Part shown: one piece after another, positions 4,504 through 6,919 of the stretch | Layout: every line of letters starts with the position of its first letter | Numbering within the stretch: position 1 is the first letter of the stretch | Assembly: GCA_937927885.1 (NCBI GenBank) | Contig: CALEZJ010000157.1 | Span: 1 to 6,919, forward strand | Origin: an uncultured Paracoccaceae bacterium | Lineage (GTDB): Bacteria > Pseudomonadota > Alphaproteobacteria > Rhodobacterales > Rhodobacteraceae | DNA: 6,919 bases | Reading direction: 5' to 3' | Notes under the pieces: generated by a model | What the model was told of the DNA's origin: nothing | Seen by the model: the letters and a program-made list of their open reading frames with translations, nothing else | The model's database searches: none | Translations under genes and position numbers: made by a program

Positions 4504-5547
4504 ATGAGCGCCGCTTCCCTGACCATCGACCTTGACGCCATCGCCAACAACTGGCGTCGGCTGTCGCGCATGACCGCCGCCGAAACCGGCGCCACGATCA
4601 AGGCCGATGCCTATGGTCTGGGCGCCGGGCCGGTGGCGCGCAAGCTGGCGCAGGCCGGGGCGCGCAGTTTCTTCGTGGCCCTTGCCGAGGAAGGCGCCGC
4701 GATCCGCCAGGCCGTCGGCGCCGGGCCGAGGATCTTTGTCTTTTCCGGCCATATGGCGGGCGATACCCAGACGCTGCGCAACCTTGCGCTGACCCCGATG
4801 CTGAATTCGGTCGATCAGGTGCTGCGCCACTTCGAATCGCTGCCCGGACACCCCTTTGGCGTGCAACTCGACACCGGCATGAACCGGCTGGGGATGGAGG
4901 GGCCCGAGTGGTCCGCCGTGCGCGACATGGTGCTGGAAATGGGCCCCCGGCTGGTCATGTCGCATCTGGCCTGCGCCGACGAACCGCACCACCTGATGAA
5001 CGCCGAGCAGCTGGAAACCTTCCTGTCCATGACGGCGGGCCATGTTGGCGACCGGTCACTGGCGGCGACGGGCGGGATCCTTTTGGGCCCGGAATACCAT
5101 TTCGACCTCGTGCGCCCGGGCATCGGCCTTTACGGCGGTGCGCCTTTCGCCGAGGCGCAGGCCGTGGTCGCGCTCTCGCTGCCGGTGGTGCAGGTGCGCG
5201 ACGTCGCCCCGGGAGAGGCCGTCGGCTATTCCTGCACCTGGGTGGCCGAGCGCCCCTCGCGCATCGCCACCGTCGCGGCCGGTTATGCCGACGGGCTGCT
5301 GCGCTCGCTCTCGGGCAATGCGGTGCTCTGGGCCGATCGCACCCCCTGCCCGGTCGTTGGACGGGTGTCGATGGACCTGATCACCTGCGATGTCACCGAT
5401 CTGGCCGAACCGCCCGAGGCGCTGGACATCCTGGGACCGCAGCAGGGCGTCGATGACCTCGCCGAGCAAGCGGGCACCATCGGCTATGAAATCCTGACCA
5501 GTCTCGGACCCCGTTATCGGCGCCGCTACGCGGGTCAGGCCGCATGA
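4504..5547 (+). CDS. alr: Alanine racemase
   Basis: A 347-residue PLP enzyme of fold-type III, a little short of the usual 360-370. It interconverts L- and D-alanine in the cytoplasm, supplying D-Ala for peptidoglycan. The PLP-binding lysine is K33 in [18 protein letters not shown] (123-130) supplies the conserved Arg (R128), RPGIGLYGG (204-212) the phosphate-pocket end of the barrel, VGY (240-242) the second catalytic base Y242 in the C-terminal domain, and GYADG (260-264) and GRVSMD (286-291) further active-site residues. No in-frame start lies between ATG 4504 and the upstream stop at 4468-4470, so the start is firm, yet no Shine-Dalgarno sequence precedes it (GCCGGC). The stop overlaps the ATG of the mlaE-like gene (ATGA, 5544-5547), making alr the first visible gene of a three-gene operon. 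A biosynthetic rather than catabolic racemase is inferred from this context. Confidence 0.97.
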   Translation: MSAASLTIDLDAIANNWRRLSRMTAAETGATIKADAYGLGAGPVARKLAQAGARSFFVALAEEGAAIRQAVGAGPRIFVFSGHMAGDTQTLRNLALTPMLNSVDQVLRHFESLPGHPFGVQLDTGMNRLGMEGPEWSAVRDMVLEMGPRLVMSHLACADEPHHLMNAEQLETFLSMTAGHVGDRSLAATGGILLGPEYHFDLVRPGIGLYGGAPFAEAQAVVALSLPVVQVRDVAPGEAVGYSCTWVAERPSRIATVAAGYADGLLRSLSGNAVLWADRTPCPVVGRVSMDLITCDVTDLAEPPEALDILGPQQGVDDLAEQAGTIGYEILTSLGPRYRRRYAGQAA

Positions 5548-6323
5548 TCGTTCGCGCGCTGGGCGCCAGCGGGCGCGCCACCGCGTCGGCGCTGGGGGCG
5601 CTGGGCCGCTTTGTGGCCTTTGGCGCAAGGGCGCTCGGCTGGATGCTGCGCCCGCCCTTCTACTGGCGCGAGACCCTGGCGCAACTTGTGTTGATCGGCT
5701 GGCTGTCACTGCCGGTGATCGGGCTGACCGCGCTCTTTACCGGCGCGGCGCTGGCCTTGCAGATCCACGCCGGTTCGGCCCGGTTTTCGGCGGAATTTGC
5801 CGTGCCCTCGATCACCGCCATCGGCATGGTGCGCGAACTTGGCCCGGTGCTGGGCGGGCTGATGGTGGCGGCGCGCATCGCCTCGTCCATCGCCGCCGAG
5901 ATCGCCACGATGAAAGTCTCCGAGCAGATCGACGCGCTGCGCACGCTGGCGGTCGAACCGATGCAATACCTCACCGTCCCCCGGCTGATCGCGGCCACGC
6001 TGGCGATGCCGGTGCTGGTGGCGGTCGGCGATGCGGTGGGCATCCTGGGCGGCTGGGCGGTCGGCATCAGCAGGCTGGGCTTCAACAGCGCGACCTATCT
6101 GCGCAACACGCTGGATTTCCTCGAATTCTGGGACATCGGCTCGGGCCTCGTGAAGGCCGCGGTCTTTGGCTTCCTGATTGCCCTCGCCGGGTGCCATGCC
6201 GGGATGCACGCCGGACGCGGAGCGATGGGTGTGGGGGCCGCGACAAAATCGGCGGTGGTGCTGGCCTCGGTGCTGATCCTGGGCGCGAACTACCTGCTGA
6301 CCGAAGCGTTCTTTTCCTCATGA
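5544..6323 (+). CDS. mlaE: MlaE-family ABC transporter permease
   Basis: This 259-residue inner-membrane protein matches the MlaE (YrbE) family in length and motifs. The most conserved block runs from [16 protein letters not shown] (96-111) through [16 protein letters not shown] (117-132) to YLTVPR (142-147). Later landmarks are [13 protein letters not shown] (197-209), the GCHAG turn (216-220) and the [11 protein letters not shown] entry to the last helix (229-239). About five membrane segments are apparent (roughly 46-72, 98-115, 146-175, 200-222 and 233-253), after an amphipathic N-terminus. In the Mla system the MlaE dimer forms the channel that, with MlaF, MlaB and a ring of MlaD, moves phospholipids between the membranes to keep the outer leaflet asymmetric. 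The ATG overlaps the alr stop and the TGA overlaps the next ATG, with no strong ribosome-binding site at either, so translation is probably coupled. A paralogous MCE transporter for another lipid is possible. Confidence 0.94.
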   Translation: MIVRALGASGRATASALGALGRFVAFGARALGWMLRPPFYWRETLAQLVLIGWLSLPVIGLTALFTGAALALQIHAGSARFSAEFAVPSITAIGMVRELGPVLGGLMVAARIASSIAAEIATMKVSEQIDALRTLAVEPMQYLTVPRLIAATLAMPVLVAVGDAVGILGGWAVGISRLGFNSATYLRNTLDFLEFWDIGSGLVKAAVFGFLIALAGCHAGMHAGRGAMGVGAATKSAVVLASVLILGANYLLTEAFFSS

Positions 6324-6919
6324 TCCGGGTCAGCGGCCTTCACAAACGGTTCGGCGCCAAGGTCGTGCTGGCGGGGGTCGATGTCAGCGTGGCGCGCGGC
6401 GAGAGCCTCGTGGTGATCGGCGGTTCGGGCACCGGAAAATCGGTGCTGTTGCGCTGCCTTCTGGGGCTCGAGCGGGCGGATGCAGGGCAGGTCGAGGTGG
6501 CGGGCCTCGTCAACCCGCAGCCGCAGGCGCTGGCGACCCAGGTGGGGATGCTGTTTCAGGGGGCGGCGCTGTTCGATTCGCTGCCGGTCTGGCAGAACGT
6601 CGCCTTTCGCGTGATGCGCGGCACCGGGCGGATGTCCGCGCGCGCGGGTCGGACGCTGGCGGTCGAGACGCTGGCACGGGTCGGGCTGGGCCCCGAGGTC
6701 GGCGACCTCTTCCCGGCCGAACTGTCCGGCGGCATGCAAAAGCGGGTCGGCCTCGCGCGGGCGATCGTGGGCAATCCGGCGGTGCTGTTCTTTGACGAAC
6801 CGACAGCCGGGCTGGACCCGATCATGGCGGCGGTGATCAACGCGCTCATCCGCCGCATCGTGACCGAAACCGGGGCGACGGCCGTGACCATCACCCATGA
6901 CATGCGCACCCTGCACGAG
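6320..6919 (+). CDS. mlaF: MlaF-like ABC transporter ATP-binding subunit, 3'-truncated
   Basis: 200 codons are visible before the window ends; MlaF proteins are about 250-270 residues, so the C-terminal tail is missing. All nucleotide-binding motifs are present: Walker A GGSGTGKS (34-41, Lys40), Q-loop Q80 in MLFQGAALFDSL, signature LSGGM (135-139) followed by QKRVGLARA, Walker B VLFFDEP (155-161, catalytic E160), D-loop GLDP (164-167) and switch His H193 in THD. The GAALFDSL stretch after the Q-loop and the LSGGMQKR signature are typical of MCE/Mla ATPases. It should drive the MlaE permease on the cytoplasmic face. The ATG overlaps the mlaE stop (ATGA, 6320-6323) and no ribosome-binding site precedes it, so equal, coupled synthesis is likely. 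Whether mlaD and mlaB follow cannot be seen. Confidence 0.95.
   Translation, partial: MIRVSGLHKRFGAKVVLAGVDVSVARGESLVVIGGSGTGKSVLLRCLLGLERADAGQVEVAGLVNPQPQALATQVGMLFQGAALFDSLPVWQNVAFRVMRGTGRMSARAGRTLAVETLARVGLGPEVGDLFPAELSGGMQKRVGLARAIVGNPAVLFFDEPTAGLDPIMAAVINALIRRIVTETGATAVTITHDMRTLHE

Overview
The window is high-GC DNA with tightly packed genes, many sharing 4-bp ATGA overlaps. Codon use, protein sequences and gene content suggest an alphaproteobacterium, most likely of the Rhodobacteraceae/Paracoccaceae; this comes from recognising protein families, not from a search. All confident genes lie on the + strand, and both window edges cut through a gene.

Layout. (a) 1-1175: the 3' end of an ADP-forming-type acyl-CoA synthetase (ATP-grasp part), translationally coupled to a CaiD-like enoyl/carnitinyl-CoA hydratase. 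(b) 1176-1451: a non-coding stretch with three tandem copies of a 62-bp palindromic repeat, ending in a perfect 18-bp hairpin just before the next gene. (c) 1452-2753: waaA (kdtA), the Kdo transferase of lipopolysaccharide synthesis. (d) 2754-4249: a pair of exported c-type cytochromes, a class II c556-like protein and a diheme protein, 4 bp apart. (e) 4250-4503: an intergenic region with a candidate 30-codon gene on the minus strand, a 20-bp inverted repeat over a TTGACA on that strand, a perfect DnaA box and a small hairpin. (f) 4504-6919: alr (alanine racemase), mlaE-like permease and the start of mlaF-like ATPase, joined by ATGA overlaps into one operon.

Three of the modules serve the Gram-negative envelope: Kdo for the LPS core (waaA), D-alanine for peptidoglycan (alr) and phospholipid transport for outer-membrane asymmetry (mlaEF). 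The cytochrome pair probably works in periplasmic electron transfer, but no dehydrogenase partner is visible. The acyl-CoA synthetase/hydratase pair suggests activation and hydration of a carnitine-like or other short-chain acid.

No wholly new system is evident. The parts most worth a second look are the 62-bp repeat array with its fused hairpin, and the intergenic region before alr.
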